NCBI GenBank assembly: GCA_949747725.1
Contig: CATKFJ010000196.1
Coordinates: forward strand, 1 to 5,093
Direction of reading: 5' to 3'
Length of the DNA stretch: 5,093 nucleotides
Source: an uncultured bacterium
Lineage (GTDB): Bacteria; Bacillota; Clostridia; Christensenellales; Pumilibacteraceae
Under the pieces are notes generated by a model, which had not been told where the DNA came from, did not search any database, and saw nothing but the letters and a program-made list of their open reading frames with translations. The translations under genes were made by a program, and so were the position numbers. Every line of letters starts with the position of its first letter. Position 1 is the stretch's first letter. Shown here piece after piece: positions 1 to 4,531 of this stretch.

Positions 1-260
1 GTCGAGCCGGACGTGTGCGGCAGTTGCTTGCTCGCGGCGTGGTTGCCAAGGAGCGCGACGACGTTATCGGGTTTGTTGCGCCCGACGAAGCGTTTTTGCA
101 AATGAGCGAGCCTGACGTTATTGCCGTGCTCAACGATACGCTCGACGCGATAGGAATAGTAAAGCGCGCGCGTATAGAGCGGACGGACGACGACTTGCGT
201 CAGGAAGATATTGCTCGCGCCAAAGATTTATTCGGGCGCGACGGAGTGATAATAGAATAA
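1..260 (+). CDS. dnaX: Probable DNA polymerase III gamma/tau subunit, C-terminal end (partial)
   Basis: Only the last 85 or so codons are in the window; the reading frame is open from base 3 and stops with TAA at 258-260. The visible part has the layout I know from the C-terminal domain of Bacillota DnaX: a strand reading DDVIGF, a helix-strand unit in which VIAVLNDTLDAIGI precedes a basic strand (VKRARIE), an acidic linker (TDDD), and a closing AKDLFGRDGVIIE that resembles the usual 'A..LFG...VEI' tail. DnaX is the clamp-loader subunit that ties the replicative polymerase together in the cytoplasm. The ATPase part lies upstream of the window, so no Walker motif can be checked. The nearby tadA supports the call, because dnaX and tadA are close neighbours in Bacillus subtilis. 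The call rests on a pattern remembered from the family and not on a search; another replication or DNA-binding protein is possible. Confidence 0.55.
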   Translation, partial: RAGRVRQLLARGVVAKERDDVIGFVAPDEAFLQMSEPDVIAVLNDTLDAIGIVKRARIERTDDDLRQEDIARAKDLFGRDGVIIE

Positions 261-352
261 AGTCATAGGCATGAGCGTCGATTTGCGTACGTTTGTCGTT
301 TGATAACGGGCGACGACGAATTCTCGATCGATATTTCTCATATACTGTTTTA

Positions 353-1153
353 ATGAACATATTCGAACATGTGCAAGCGACGGTATCGGGAAGTAAAGCC
401 GATGTGTCGGTTATCGGCAAAAGCGTATGCGGCAGGGATATTTTGTGCGCGCACTGCGGAAGTTATTTGCCGCCGCAGATAATAGTGACGGCGGCTATAC
501 ATGCGCGCGAATGCTATACCGCGCTTGTTGTGCTCGAGCAGATCGATAAATTTTGCGGAACTCGCGGCGGTGCGTATTTTATTCCTCTTGTCAATCCCGA
601 CGGCGCGTTGTTTTTCGAACAGGGGATCGCGCGCGGCAGCGAAACGCTCGAGAGCTTTATATCGTCGCACCGATATTGGAAAGCCAATGCGAACGGCGTC
701 GACCTTAACTGTAACTTCGACGCGAACTGGGGCAGCGGCGCGCAGAACAAGCGGTACGTTGCTCCGTCCGATTATATCGGAGCTTCGCCGCAGAGCGAGC
801 CGGAGAGCCGCGCGCTTGTCGAGTTTACGCGAAAGGTCATGCCTGCCGCGACCGTGAGTTATCACTGTATGGGCGGAGAACTGTATTGGGAATTCTTTCA
901 AAAAGCGACCGCGAGAAAGCGCGACTGCAGACTTGCCAAGCTCATTGCGAACAGGATAGACGTTAAAAAAGTGGACGGGCATTTGAATTCGGCCGGAGGG
1001 TATAAAGATTATTGCGTTATGCGTTTGGGTATTCCGGCGTTCACGATAGAGCTAATAAAAAAAGGCGATCACCCGTTTTCGCCGAGCGACTTTGCCGAGG
1101 ATATAGCTAAAAATGCTGATTTGCCGAGGTTTATATTGGATATCTTGCGATAG
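353..1153 (+). CDS. M14-family zinc carboxypeptidase/amidopeptidase, cytoplasmic
   Basis: A 266-residue metallopeptidase of the carboxypeptidase A (M14) fold. The zinc site is complete: H50 and E53 in the HARE motif, and H171 in SYHCMGG. The catalytic glutamate is E233 in FTIEL. NPDG (81-84) and W109-K110 followed by GVDLN (115-119) are also family signatures. The position that is Arg145 in carboxypeptidase A (DLNRNF) is Cys120 here (DLNCNF), so classical binding of a free C-terminal carboxylate is doubtful. There is no signal peptide and there are nine cysteines, which suggests the cytoplasm. By size and location it resembles murein-peptide amidases of the MpaA or gamma-D-glutamyl-diaminopimelate type, so wall-peptide recycling is a reasonable guess, not a demonstrated role. 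I chose ATG 353 because it begins just before the fold. An in-frame TTG at 293 would add 20 residues with no family-like features. Neither start has a clear Shine-Dalgarno sequence. It lies 92 bp after the dnaX-like gene and 42 bp before tadA. Confidence 0.88.
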   Translation: MNIFEHVQATVSGSKADVSVIGKSVCGRDILCAHCGSYLPPQIIVTAAIHARECYTALVVLEQIDKFCGTRGGAYFIPLVNPDGALFFEQGIARGSETLESFISSHRYWKANANGVDLNCNFDANWGSGAQNKRYVAPSDYIGASPQSEPESRALVEFTRKVMPAATVSYHCMGGELYWEFFQKATARKRDCRLAKLIANRIDVKKVDGHLNSAGGYKDYCVMRLGIPAFTIELIKKGDHPFSPSDFAEDIAKNADLPRFILDILR

Positions 1154-1195
1154 ATATGGTTCGGTATAAATAAATTCGATAATTCAAAGGATACT

Positions 1196-1726
1196 ATGGA
1201 TAACGGTCAACAAATACAGGAAAAATATTCGCCGCGCGATATCGAATATATGCGCGCTGCGCTCGAGGTTTTGAAAAACTGTCCCGAGAGCGAAGTGCCT
1301 GTTGCCGCTATAGTCGTTTGCGGCGACGAAATAGTGGGCAGGGGCGTGAATGCGCGCACGACGGATAACGATCCCACGGGGCATGCAGAAGTAATCGCTA
1401 TCAGAGAGGCGTCCAAAAAACTCGGACGGTGGAACTTGTCCGACTGCGAACTGTTCGTTACGCTCGAGCCGTGCGTCATGTGCGCCGGAGCGGTGGTGTA
1501 TTCGCGTATAAAACGCATAGTGTTCGGGGCGTACGACGTTCGGTTCGGGGCGTGCGGTTCGGCGCTCGACGTGGCGCGGTGCGAAAAACTAAATCACCGT
1601 GCCGAAGTGGTGGGCGGCGTGCTCGAAGACAGTTGCCTTGCGCCGATCAGGGAATTTTTTAAAGCTTTGCGCGGCAAGAATAAGAAAGAGATTAAAAGTA
1701 CATTAGATATCGAACGCGCGGACTGA
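1196..1726 (+). CDS. tadA: tRNA-specific adenosine deaminase TadA
   Basis: This enzyme converts adenosine 34 of the tRNA anticodon (in bacteria mainly tRNA-Arg ACG) to inosine so that one tRNA reads several codons; it is a zinc-dependent cytoplasmic homodimer. The cytidine/deoxycytidylate deaminase fold is plain. The zinc ligand H63 and catalytic E65 are in the HAE motif, preceded by the TadA-typical NDPTG (58-62). The other two zinc ligands are C93 and C96 in PCVMC. The GAYD...GACGS stretch at 111-122 separates TadA from free-nucleoside deaminases. At 176 residues it is slightly longer than the usual 150-165, the excess being an N-terminal leader of about 12 residues and a lysine-rich tail. 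ATG 1196 is supported by AAAGGA at 1186-1191. It follows the M14 gene by 42 bp on the same strand and may be co-transcribed; I found no convincing promoter of its own. Confidence 0.95.
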   Translation: MDNGQQIQEKYSPRDIEYMRAALEVLKNCPESEVPVAAIVVCGDEIVGRGVNARTTDNDPTGHAEVIAIREASKKLGRWNLSDCELFVTLEPCVMCAGAVVYSRIKRIVFGAYDVRFGACGSALDVARCEKLNHRAEVVGGVLEDSCLAPIREFFKALRGKNKKEIKSTLDIERAD

Positions 1727-1732
1727 TTGAAG

Positions 1733-1761
1733 TTGACAAATCAGTCGATAATCTATACAAT
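1733..1761 (+). promoter_or_regulatory. Sigma-A type promoter for the small membrane protein gene
   Basis: A perfect -35 box TTGACA (1733-1738) is separated by exactly 17 bp from TACAAT (1756-1761), five of six matches to the -10 consensus. The start of transcription would be near 1768, about 25 nt before the GTG start and 13 nt before the ribosome binding site. The -35 box begins only 7 bases after the tadA stop codon, so the downstream gene is probably expressed on its own, with or without read-through from tadA. Confidence 0.8.
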
Positions 1762-1792
1762 ACATGTAAATCGGATAGGAAAGAGGTGCGTC

Positions 1793-2080
1793 GTGATCGC
1801 CGGAAGGTTATTGAATAAAATAATAAATATCTTTACGGGGCTGTTCGGTATAGCAACGCTCATACTGATGCTCATTGTGTATATCAATAATATGACGGGC
1901 ATTATCCCTACGGCGGCAGCTGTAAGCATAAATAATGCGCGGAATTATTGCACGCTTGCTACAGTGTTTTGCGCAGGCATTGAGTTTACTCTGAAACGCA
2001 ATGTTATTTTCGCCGTTATATTCGCGTGCATCGTCGCGGCAGTAGGCGCGATAATGCTTTACACCGATTTTGCTTATTGA
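1793..2080 (+). CDS. Small integral membrane protein, unknown function
   Basis: A 95-residue hydrophobic protein. I see a first membrane segment at about residues 11-31 (IINIFTGLFG onward), a shorter weakly hydrophobic one around 52-66, a basic turn (LKRN, 67-70), and a strong third segment at 71-90, ending in TDFAY. The likely topology is three helices with the N-terminus, which carries Arg and Lys, inside. No enzymatic or transporter motif is visible and I do not recognise a family. The start is GTG 1793, chosen because AAGAGGTG (1781-1788) lies 4 nt upstream and a consensus promoter fits ahead of it. The frame stays open back to 1727, but that part includes the promoter. An internal TTG at 1811 preceded by GGAAGG is a possible alternative that would remove six residues. 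The gene converges on murC, and the last 7 bases of the two coding sequences overlap. Confidence 0.72.
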   Translation: MIAGRLLNKIINIFTGLFGIATLILMLIVYINNMTGIIPTAAAVSINNARNYCTLATVFCAGIEFTLKRNVIFAVIFACIVAAVGAIMLYTDFAY

Positions 2081-3333
2081 TCGGGAACGTAAGACCTTAC
2101 AAACATTTCGGCTGCTTTGTCGATATCGCCCGCGCCCATGAAAATGAGCGCTTTTTCTTTTATGGATTTACAGTATTCTATTATTTCGGCAAATGTGTCG
2201 AAACAGTACGCCTTTTCTTTCGTTTGAACTATTTTTCGACAGAGCGCGTGCGACGTTATTCCGTCGATCGGGTTTTCTCGCGCCGAAAATATAGGCGCAA
2301 GCACTACAGTGTCGGCATGCTCGAGGGCTGCGGCGAAATCATCCATCAGCGATTGAGTGCGGCTGTATGTGTGAGGCTGGAACACCACTGCTACAGACGG
2401 GAATATTTCTTTAGCCGCGGCGATCGTAGCCTGAATTTCGGTCGGATGGTGGGCGTAGTCGGTAAATACGGTTTTGCCGTAGGCAAGACCTTTATGCTCG
2501 AACCGTCGCGCTATGCCCGTAAATCTGCCGAGCCCGGGTAAAATATCCGTCAGCGACAGTCCGCTTTCGCATGCCGCGGCAATCGCGGCGAGCGCGTTAT
2601 ATATGTTATGTTCGCCTGCGACGGATAAATTGACTTTTGCGCGGCGTTTGCCCGTAAGAGCGAACGACCGCATGCCGTTTTTTACCGTTATGTTTTCGGC
2701 GCGGTAGTCACAGCCTGCCGTCATGCCGAAAGTGATAGGGTGGGGCGTTAATCCTTTGCAAATTTCGTCGTCGGCATTGACTATAACTTTTTTGCAATTT
2801 CGGCAAAATTGTTTGTATGCGTCGATAAGCTGTTCTTCGTTGCGATAGTAGTCGGGATGATCGTACTGCACGTTAAGGATAACGCCGATGTCAGGGAACA
2901 GATTTAGAAAACTTGCTCGGTATTCGCACGCCTCGGTAATGAAAAATTTATCGGAACCTACTTTAGATCCGTCTTTAACGCCGACATGTACCGTAGCCAG
3001 ACGACTGCCGAATGCGTTGCCGAGCATCGCCGTCGTCGTGCTTTTTCCGTGACAGCCGGCAACTGCTATCACTTTTCCGTAAGTGCGCGACAGTTCGCCG
3101 AGATATGCCGCGCGCTCGATGATCGGTATGCGGTGTTCCCGTGCGTAAACAAGTTCGCAGTTATCCTGCGGCACGGCGTTGGTATATACTACAAGGTCTG
3201 CGCCGATCACATTATCGGGAGAGTGTCCGCCGATAGTGTTGTCCGAACCCGTGACCGTATGACCGCGCGAAGCTGCGGCGTCCGCAAGCGCGCGCATGGA
3301 TACGCCGGAAATTCCCACAAAATGAATTCTCAT
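2074..3333 (-). CDS. murC: UDP-N-acetylmuramate--L-alanine ligase MurC
   Basis: MurC adds L-alanine to UDP-MurNAc with ATP, the first peptide step of peptidoglycan precursor synthesis in the cytoplasm (EC 6.3.2.8). All three Mur-ligase domains are present in 419 residues, a little shorter than most MurC proteins (430-490). The N-terminal Rossmann start is HFVGISG (4-10), a variant of the usual GIGG. The ATP P-loop is AGCHGKSTTT (92-101), where most MurC have AGTHGKTTTT. Then come TEACEYRASF (133-142), the metal/nucleotide region NVQYDHPDY (154-162), HNIYNALAA (242-250), RRFE (276-279), and the C-terminal hallmarks DYAHHPTEI (292-300) and QPHTYSRT (319-326). The last two favour MurC over MurD, E or F. 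Translation starts at ATG 3333-3331, with only a weak AGCGAG (3335-3340) as possible ribosome binding site. I found no clear promoter for it. It is divergent from spoVG and convergent with the small membrane protein gene. Confidence 0.96.
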   Translation of the reverse strand: MRIHFVGISGVSMRALADAAASRGHTVTGSDNTIGGHSPDNVIGADLVVYTNAVPQDNCELVYAREHRIPIIERAAYLGELSRTYGKVIAVAGCHGKSTTTAMLGNAFGSRLATVHVGVKDGSKVGSDKFFITEACEYRASFLNLFPDIGVILNVQYDHPDYYRNEEQLIDAYKQFCRNCKKVIVNADDEICKGLTPHPITFGMTAGCDYRAENITVKNGMRSFALTGKRRAKVNLSVAGEHNIYNALAAIAAACESGLSLTDILPGLGRFTGIARRFEHKGLAYGKTVFTDYAHHPTEIQATIAAAKEIFPSVAVVFQPHTYSRTQSLMDDFAAALEHADTVVLAPIFSARENPIDGITSHALCRKIVQTKEKAYCFDTFAEIIEYCKSIKEKALIFMGAGDIDKAAEMFVRSYVPDQ

Positions 3334-3379
3334 ACTCGCTATATATGCATAGCCACGGAAGACAGTGCTTGTACACCGT

Positions 3380-3435
3380 CGACAAAATAGTCCGTTTTAC
3401 GACAAAATTCGTTAATAACGTCAAATAATAGACGT
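3380..3435. repeat. Repeated and inverted short motifs in the murC-spoVG divergent intergenic region
   Basis: CGACAAAAT occurs at 3380-3388 and again at 3400-3408, and the related CGTCAAATA at 3419-3427, so the copies sit 20 and 19 bp apart, about two helical turns. Overlapping these are an odd-length palindrome CGTTA-A-TAACG (3410-3420) and the inverted pair ACGTC/GACGT (3418-3422 and 3431-3435). The block lies just upstream of the spoVG promoter and in the 5' region of murC. That would suit an operator acting on one or both genes, but the motifs are short and the region is AT-rich, so chance is not excluded. Confidence 0.35.
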
Positions 3436-3462
3436 AATTACCAAAAAAATTTGACAAACCTA

Positions 3463-3491
3463 TTGATTTTGTTTGATAAATATGTTAAAAT
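3463..3491 (+). promoter_or_regulatory. Extended -10 promoter of spoVG
   Basis: TTGATT (3463-3468) is separated by 17 bp from TAAAAT (3486-3491), which is preceded by TATG in the right place for an extended -10 element (TATGTTAAAAT). The transcript would start near 3498, giving a leader of about 28 nt with the ribosome binding site in it. A perfect TTGACA at 3451-3456 lies 12 bp upstream, but its best partner (GATAAA, 3475-3480, spacing 18) is weaker; it may form a second overlapping promoter. I see no sigma-H type promoter such as that of B. subtilis spoVG. Confidence 0.7.
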
Positions 3492-3525
3492 TTATACGGT
3501 CGCAATTTATTTTTGGAGGAAGATT

Positions 3526-3804
3526 GTGGAAATCACCGAGGTAAGACTCCGCCTCGTAAAAGAACCCGGCAAGCTTAAAGCGGCAGCTTCCATCACTATC
3601 GACGGATGTTTTGTCGTGCATGATCTGCGTGTGGTCGAAACAGAGGGAGGTCTTTTTGTCGCAATGCCCAATAAGCGATTGGGCACCGGCGAATTCCGTG
3701 ATATCGCGCATCCCATAAACAACGAAACGCGTGATTATATAGCACAACTCGTGATCGGTAAGTACAAAGAAGAACTCGAACGCGCTAACTCTGCTCCACA
3801 ATAA
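3526..3804 (+). CDS. spoVG: Septation/regulatory nucleic-acid-binding protein SpoVG
   Basis: A complete 92-residue SpoVG, close to the usual 84-100. SpoVG is a small cytoplasmic protein that binds DNA and RNA. In Bacillus it affects septation and spore cortex formation; in other Bacillota it regulates envelope and virulence genes. Its presence therefore does not prove sporulation. The family core is unmistakable: ITEVRLR (3-9), KAAASITIDGCFVVHDLRV (18-36), GLFVAMPNKR (42-51) and GEFRDIAHPIN (55-65), followed by a helix. The start is GTG 3526: GGAGGA at 3515-3520 is 5 nt upstream, and translation from GTG gives the conserved MEITEV beginning. The frame is open back to 3451, but that part overlaps the promoter. 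It is transcribed away from murC. In Clostridium acetobutylicum, as I recall, murC, purR, spoVG and glmU run together; here purR and glmU are missing from the neighbourhood and murC is reversed. Confidence 0.96.
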   Translation: MEITEVRLRLVKEPGKLKAAASITIDGCFVVHDLRVVETEGGLFVAMPNKRLGTGEFRDIAHPINNETRDYIAQLVIGKYKEELERANSAPQ

Positions 3805-3841
3805 TATTATTGGTTTTCTATGTAAATATCGACTTAGACGG

Positions 3842-3878
3842 TTTCCGAAATACATAATTATTTCGGAGGGTTTATTTT
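3842..3878 (+). terminator. Possible first terminator hairpin after spoVG
   Basis: TCCGAAAT (3844-3851) pairs perfectly with ATTTCGGA (3860-3867), with one further A-T pair inside, two possible wobble pairs at the base and a 6-nt loop. The sequence that follows (GGGTTTATTTT) is only moderately T-rich, so this may be a weak terminator or a 3'-end stabilising hairpin. It lies 37 bp after the spoVG stop codon. Confidence 0.45.
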
Positions 3879-3892
3879 ACTGAATTTTCGTG

Positions 3893-3925
3893 ATCCCCGT
3901 ATCATTGATAAATACGGGGATTTTT
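3893..3925 (+). terminator. Intrinsic terminator of spoVG
   Basis: A perfect 10-bp stem with four consecutive G-C pairs, ATCCCCGTAT (3893-3902) with ATACGGGGAT (3912-3921), has a 9-nt loop and ends in TTTTT (3921-3925). It is oriented for + strand transcription; the other strand has no T run. It should end the spoVG transcript about 120 nt after its stop codon. Confidence 0.85.
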
Positions 3926-4078
3926 ATGCGTTGCGAAAAATCGTTGCGGCGACAGCTCGCGGCAATATATATTTAACAATCGGTATTGACGTCAAAGTAA
4001 CTTAAAAAATGCCGTAATCATACAAATTTCGTGTAAAACTGTCGGCAAGCGGAGAATATATGTAATATTATTGTGGGG
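3926..4078 (+). other. Non-coding, structured region between two terminators
   Basis: Part of a 369-bp stretch (3805-4173) without a convincing gene. I found no clear sigma-A promoter here. Visible structure: a hairpin TTGCGGCGA/TCGCGGCAA (3944-3952 with 3957-3965, one G-G mismatch, 4-nt loop); the perfect palindrome TTGACGTCAA (3986-3995); and GCCG (4011-4014) facing CGGC (4043-4046), enclosing a smaller TACA/TGTA pair. A good ribosome-binding-like GGAG (4051-4054) precedes an ATG at 4060 that is followed at once by TAA. With the terminator at 4079-4110 this could be a small RNA gene or the leader of the gene at 4174. It matches no RNA family that I recognise. Confidence 0.35.
3986..3995. 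promoter_or_regulatory. Perfect 10-bp palindrome, possible operator
   Basis: TTGACGTCAA reads the same on both strands. The 8-mer ACGTCAAA inside and just beyond it (3989-3996) also occurs at 3418-3425, upstream of spoVG within the divergent intergenic region. A dimeric regulator could bind both places. The palindrome also contains a TTGACG that could act as a -35 box, but no -10 box lies at a suitable distance. Confidence 0.3.
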
Positions 4079-4110
4079 AATTGAGTATTTAGATACTCAA
4101 TTTTTGTTTT
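4079..4110 (+). terminator. Strong intrinsic terminator ahead of the 74-aa gene
   Basis: A perfect 10-bp stem, AATTGAGTAT (4079-4088) with ATACTCAATT (4093-4102), has a TTAG loop and ends in TTTTTGTTTT (4101-4110). An outer inverted repeat, ATATTATTG (4065-4073) with CAATAATAT (4112-4120), encloses the hairpin and could form a competing or extended stem. No coding gene lies between this terminator and that of spoVG, so it must end either a non-coding transcript or a 5' leader. Confidence 0.85.
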
Positions 4111-4141
4111 GCAATAATATATAAAAGGAAGAAATGTTTAT

Positions 4142-4160
4142 CGACAGTGCGGAACTGTCG
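4142..4160 (+). promoter_or_regulatory. Hairpin next to the ribosome binding site of the 74-aa gene
   Basis: CGACAGT (4142-4148) pairs with ACTGTCG (4154-4160) around a 5-nt loop, ending 2 nt before the ribosome binding site GGGAG (4163-4167). The same ACTGTCG occurs earlier at 4038-4044, so CGACAGT could pair with either copy. The hairpin may influence translation start or mRNA stability; this is an inference from pairing only. Confidence 0.4.
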
Positions 4161-4173
4161 CAGGGAGAACACT

Positions 4174-4398
4174 ATGTCAAAGAAGAGTATTCTTAAAAAG
4201 GCTATCGAGGCAAGTAAACAAGAAATAGACGAGCTTGAGAAAAAGCGCACGCGTTCGCAGTCGGCGATACTCGAAGCGTATCTTAACAATACCGTACCGA
4301 CCAAAGCGGACGCGGAATATTTTCGCACGTATTCGCAGCTTATAGCAGTCGAACGCGAAAATTTAAGAAAGCTTAATGCCGAGTTGGAAAAGGAATGA
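4174..4398 (+). CDS. Small charged helical protein, unknown function
   Basis: A 74-residue protein, very rich in Lys, Glu and Arg, with no cysteine and no hydrophobic segment. Residues 2-37 and about 45-73 look like two long amphipathic helices joined by a turn around NNTVPTK (38-44), so a helical hairpin or short coiled coil is likely. I do not recognise a family, and no catalytic motif is visible. The start ATG 4174 has GGGAG (4163-4167) 6 nt upstream; an in-frame GTG at 4147 would put the hairpin stem and ribosome binding site inside the gene and is less likely. I see no good promoter between the terminator at 4079-4110 and the start, so expression may depend on read-through of that terminator. 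The codon choice resembles its neighbours, and the good ribosome binding site favours a real gene. Confidence 0.7.
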   Translation: MSKKSILKKAIEASKQEIDELEKKRTRSQSAILEAYLNNTVPTKADAEYFRTYSQLIAVERENLRKLNAELEKE

Positions 4399-4531
4399 TA
4401 GTGCGTTCAAATAATTTCGGGCGTATAAATAATAAAATTCAATAATTGTGAAAATGATCGAGCATATATGTTTCGGTTTTTTAGGCTACACAACAATTAT
4501 CGTAAATAGGATCGGGGTTTAAGGAGTAAGT
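4399..4531 (+). other. AT-rich intergenic region
   Basis: These 133 bp separate the 74-aa gene from the membrane-anchored protein gene. ATAATTGT (4442-4449) and ACAATTAT (4493-4500) form a perfect 8-bp inverted repeat, 43 bp apart. GGTTTTTT (4475-4482) follows a poorly paired stretch around CATATATG, at best a weak terminator. No promoter is convincing; TTCGGT (4472-4477) with AATTAT (4495-4500) at 17 bp is the least bad candidate for the following gene. The ribosome binding site of that gene is AAGGAG at 4521-4526. Confidence 0.3.

Noticed and set aside
350..982. Long minus-strand open frame opposite the M14 gene
   Set aside because: It lies wholly within a gene with intact zinc-peptidase motifs, is rich in Arg/Ala in a way typical of an antisense frame, and shows no ribosome binding site or family pattern.
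1727..1792. Upstream extension of the small membrane protein from TTG 1727
   Set aside because: This stretch contains a consensus promoter and the ribosome binding site for GTG 1793, so it is very unlikely to be translated as part of the gene.
2026..2541. Plus-strand open frame across the end of murC
   Set aside because: It is antisense to the conserved C-terminal domain of MurC and has an odd Phe/Tyr/Arg-rich composition with no recognisable motif.
3421..3525. Sigma-H type promoter for spoVG
   Set aside because: No AGGA...GAAT arrangement at the proper spacing was seen; the extended -10 sigma-A promoter explains expression.
3460..3855. Minus-strand open frame opposite spoVG
   Set aside because: spoVG on the + strand is unmistakable, and this frame covers its promoter and part of a terminator hairpin.
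4134..4196. 20-codon open frame (ATG 4134 to TAA 4196) overlapping the start of the 74-aa gene in another frame
   Set aside because: AGGA lies only about 4 nt before the ATG, and the peptide has no feature that suggests a leader peptide; a translated leader is possible but unsupported.
4089..4328. Minus-strand open frame opposite the 74-aa gene
   Set aside because: It would overlap a strong + strand terminator and has no ribosome binding site; the + strand frame has a much better start.
4442..4500. 8-bp inverted repeat ATAATTGT...ACAATTAT as a terminator or operator
   Set aside because: The arms are AT-only apart from one pair, lie 43 bp apart and are followed by no T run; chance is a sufficient explanation in this AT-rich spacer.
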